NCBI GenBank assembly: GCA_023053545.1
Contig: JAKZAN010000005.1
Coordinates: 5,146,001-5,210,000, forward strand
DNA from: Lepidurus packardi
Taxonomy: Eukaryota > Arthropoda > Branchiopoda > Notostraca > Triopsidae
DNA length: 64,000 nt
Direction of reading: 5' to 3'
Below the pieces are notes generated by a model that made no database searches, was not told where the DNA came from, and saw only the letters and a list, made by a program, of their open reading frames with translations. A program made the position numbers and the translations under genes. This document shows, in pieces, positions 59,950 to 64,000 of this stretch. The stretch's first letter is position 1. Each line of letters opens with the position of its first letter.

Positions 59950-61661
59950 TCACCATAAATCCGGATTGTCCTGTTTCTGAGGTTTAGGTATAAAATTGAC
60001 TTTTAACTCCTCGGGAAGGAGTTCGATATCAGCGACGTCTCGCATGAGTCCACGAGGCATAAACCCAAGTAACAAAGGGGCGTGCTCTTGTAGGATTCGT
60101 TGTCTTTCGTGGAAAACAGCTTCGTCCCAGTTTCGGTGGATTTTGCTTCGCAGTTCCTCGGCTTGTCTTTCAAGTTGGACAGTCTGGGCGTGAGCCAAAC
60201 GTCTATCTTGAAGTTGTTTTTCTGCTTCGCGACGATGCTCGACTTGGCGTCGCCGCCGTCGCTGATCGCTGAGGAGGTCCAGACGTTCTCGGACGGCCCA
60301 TTCATGCAAAAGCTACAAACGAGAGGGTATTTTAGGTCAGGAGGACAAGCAACATCCGAAGAGCAATAAACACACTTGCTGACGGAACTGCTCTTCTTCT
60401 TCGCGTTCCAAATTTCGGGACAACTGGCGGGCTTTGAGGTCGGAATTCAGTTGTTTGCACCATTTACGGTACCGCTCTTCCTCTAAATTCTTTTGATGTA
60501 TCATAATCTCGTCGCTTTTTTGTTTGTTCTCGTACTTTTGCAACTCGAGCAATAATTCTTGACGTTCCTTGCGAGTTTTCTACACAACATTGACCGATTT
60601 AAGCACCAGAAATTTACTAATAATAACTACTTTAAAATTATTGGTAAAAGAAAAGATTTGTGGGGATTTTTAATAAAATTTAAGTTAGAATCAAACTTTG
60701 TCGAACCTCTTCGAGTAGAAGAGCGTGGGCCAGACGTTCGCGAACGTTAGTTAGCTGCTCAATCTGCCTGCGCTTCTGTTCCTTCTGGAATGCGCTTTCA
60801 CACTGCTTCTTCGTTTGGATCTCCGCTATGAGTCTATTATGCAAATGTTTCTAATAAGTTATTTAAGCCAAGCTGATGACGTCACCTGTCTTCTTCTTCT
60901 TCAATTAAGTGTTGGATTTGTTTCCATTGAGATTGCAACCGAACGCTTTTAGCCATTTCGTTGACAAAAAATTTCTTTTTAGCCGTTTGTAGCTCCAGTT
61001 CCCTTGAAGATAAATAAGAGTAAAAGTTTGCGAAGGACAGTTTTAAAGCACTACTTTTCTTCTTTCAAACGAGCTTCAATTTCAACCGATTCGAGTAAGT
61101 GACGTTCTTCAGCTTTTACTTTAGCATCTTCTTGGAGTCGCTGAGAAGAAGTTTGGCTTATTTGTTCCACTAAGCTTTTACGAATTTCTTCCTGACGAGC
61201 TAAGTGTACGCTTTGCTCTTTGGCACGTTGTCTTTTCCAAATCTCGAATTCTTCGTGTTGATATTTCGTATACTCCGCTTCGGCTTGCTACGAAGATACA
61301 AAAATAAATCCGTACAGTAAGCAGGAAACAATAAAAGGTGCAATCATAGTACCACTTCTTTTATGCGCTCTGCTTTGCGTTCTGCAATCTGCGCGGACCG
61401 TTCCTTGCCAACGTAAGCCAACCGTAATTTGGATTCCAACTCCTGGATTTCTACGGAACTCTCTCTTATTCTCTGCCTAATAAAAATGGGTACAAAAGGT
61501 GTCGAATTTCTGTTAAAAAAAATTAGCTAAAACTGAGTGGGAGTGAAGATTGTCGAATTGAATGTCCTTTTATTTTACCTAAGCTTTTCATCTTGCAGTT
61601 GAGTAGAGGAATTAATACGCCCCAGCGATCTTAATAAACTAGATTCTTTTCCCAAACTCAT
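59950..61661 (-). CDS. Mns1: MNS1, axonemal microtubule inner protein
   Basis: Seven exons leftwards: 61661-61579, 61476-61353, 61287-61055, 61002-60886, 60833-60707, 60579-60376, 60312-59950; 416 aa (human 495). Almost all of the protein is charged coiled coil of the trichohyalin/plectin-homology type. Diagnostic pieces are ESSVEIQELESKLRLAYVGK with ERSAQIAER (human IELRELEKKLKAAYMNKERAAQIAE) and the end ILQEHAPLLLGFMPRGL (human LLKEHATNLLGYLPKGV). MNS1 lies inside doublet microtubules of cilia and sperm flagella, so expression in testis and ciliated cells is expected. The N-terminus lacks about 110 residues found in vertebrates; either an upstream exon was missed or the arthropod protein is shorter. 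Divergent from TRAM (458 bp apart). Confidence 0.85.
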
Positions 61662-62077
61662 TGTTCTTAAATTACTTCGTATTCATACCTTATTTCTTGC
61701 AACTATAGCAAGCAAGGAATTTGATTTAAAAAAGAATACTTAGAAACGTAACTATGGTGACGAAAAAACGGGAGAGGGTAGAATTTGTTTAAACAAAAAT
61801 ACCCACAGCCATTCAGCATGCCATTGCCACCTAGCGGTCTGTCTAGTTAAAATAAGGATCATTTCCATCGACGCCCAAGCGACTTGTTCGTAGAACTACA
61901 AAGCTCTAGCGGAATAAGCTGTAGTTCCACGTGGCGCTACAGGTAAGGGTCACTGGTGACGCGTCAGAGGCTAACCAATCGCAGTTGGCATATATACCGC
62001 TGTCGGTAGCCAACACCCCCTTTTCGGGACCTCTTTGACTGTTTTGTGGTGCCGTGCCCGGCAAAAACAGCTGCTGA

Positions 62078-63525
<1,448 letters not shown>

Positions 63526-64000
63526 AGCGCGCAATTTTTTTACAATCTCGTTTTCTTCTTGGTGACGTAAGAGAGAAAGAATGCAAGAAAAGGACATTGA
63601 GTTAACCTTAAATTATCGTCAATTCTTTTGCGGATTTACTGCCTGCGCAACTTCGAATTTGGTAACAAGAAAAAGAAAAAACGAAGATTTGAATGGTGAG
63701 GGTTTACATGACTTTGATGAAGCTGACATCTTTTATTGGTGGTTGATACTGTTGAGAATATACGAATGGAATTTTTTCTACGGAATAAATAAACGGGATT
63801 TGGAAAAAAATATTGTGGATTGTTGTTTGATCTACATACAAGATCGATGTGTGGTCATTTATAGCTTGTACGACGCACGTTTCGGACAAGTAAACGTTTT
63901 GGTTAAGTATACAATGCAGGATACCAGCATTTTAATTAATGTCTACCACGTGCTGAGTTCAGTGAAGGACAGCAGGCAAAAATGGCGTCTGAAGGGTTCT
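63526..64000. other. 3' flank of TRAM and window end
   Basis: TRAM 3' untranslated region to about 63800. At 63985 an ATG in good context (aaaaatggcgtctgaagg) opens six codons to the window edge and may be the start of the next plus-strand gene, but this cannot be judged here. Confidence 0.4.

Noticed and set aside
63985-64000. Start of a gene at the right edge
   Set aside because: Only six codons are visible, too few to support a gene.

Overview
This window comes from a compact, intron-rich arthropod genome. Introns are mostly 50-70 bp, GT-AG, and genes sit a few hundred bases apart on both strands. Gene content points to a non-insect or early-branching arthropod, but I cannot name the species: canonical kynureninase (lost in Drosophila and many insects) and uricase are both present, a chitin deacetylase is present, and a histone H2B is followed by a 5S rRNA remnant, a linkage known from some crustaceans. 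No viral or LTR-type elements were recognised. All gene models were built by hand from reading frames and splice sites; every model listed keeps phase from start to stop.

Left part (1-20.3 kb), mostly housekeeping genes: flower Ca2+ channel (+), an unrecognised small coiled-coil protein (+), uricase (+), kynureninase (+), a five-exon gene for an unknown PPxY-motif protein (-), ARS2/SRRT (+) with two alternative last exons, MRTO4 (-), SF3B6 (+), dolichyldiphosphatase (-) and a short separase (-).

Middle (20.3-43.3 kb): two hAT-like non-autonomous elements, SMARCE1/BAF57 (-), a chitin deacetylase (-), then an accessory block with three tandem nose-resistant-to-fluoxetine (NRF-6-like) acyltransferase genes, all on the minus strand with the same 12-exon structure. 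Between and around them lie relics of at least two more copies, a decayed pogo/Tigger transposon, an H2B/5S fragment, a TTAA-flanked MITE that abuts the stop codon of the third copy, and a 950 bp terminal-inverted-repeat element inside an intron of that copy.

Right part (43.3-64 kb): a mostly empty stretch, the 23-exon NPC1 cholesterol transporter (-) with a 3.3 kb first intron and two possible tail splice forms, an empty 2.6 kb stretch, the axonemal coiled-coil protein MNS1 (-), and the ER translocon protein TRAM (+).

Themes that connect genes: two RNA-processing/ribosome genes are divergently paired (MRTO4/SF3B6, 222 bp apart); tryptophan and purine catabolism genes (kynureninase, uricase) are neighbours; the NRF-6 array shows active birth and death of copies. 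I found no clear undescribed multi-gene system; the most notable items are the duplicated ARS2 terminal exon, the H2B/5S fragment, and the splice-site changes in NRF-6 copy c.
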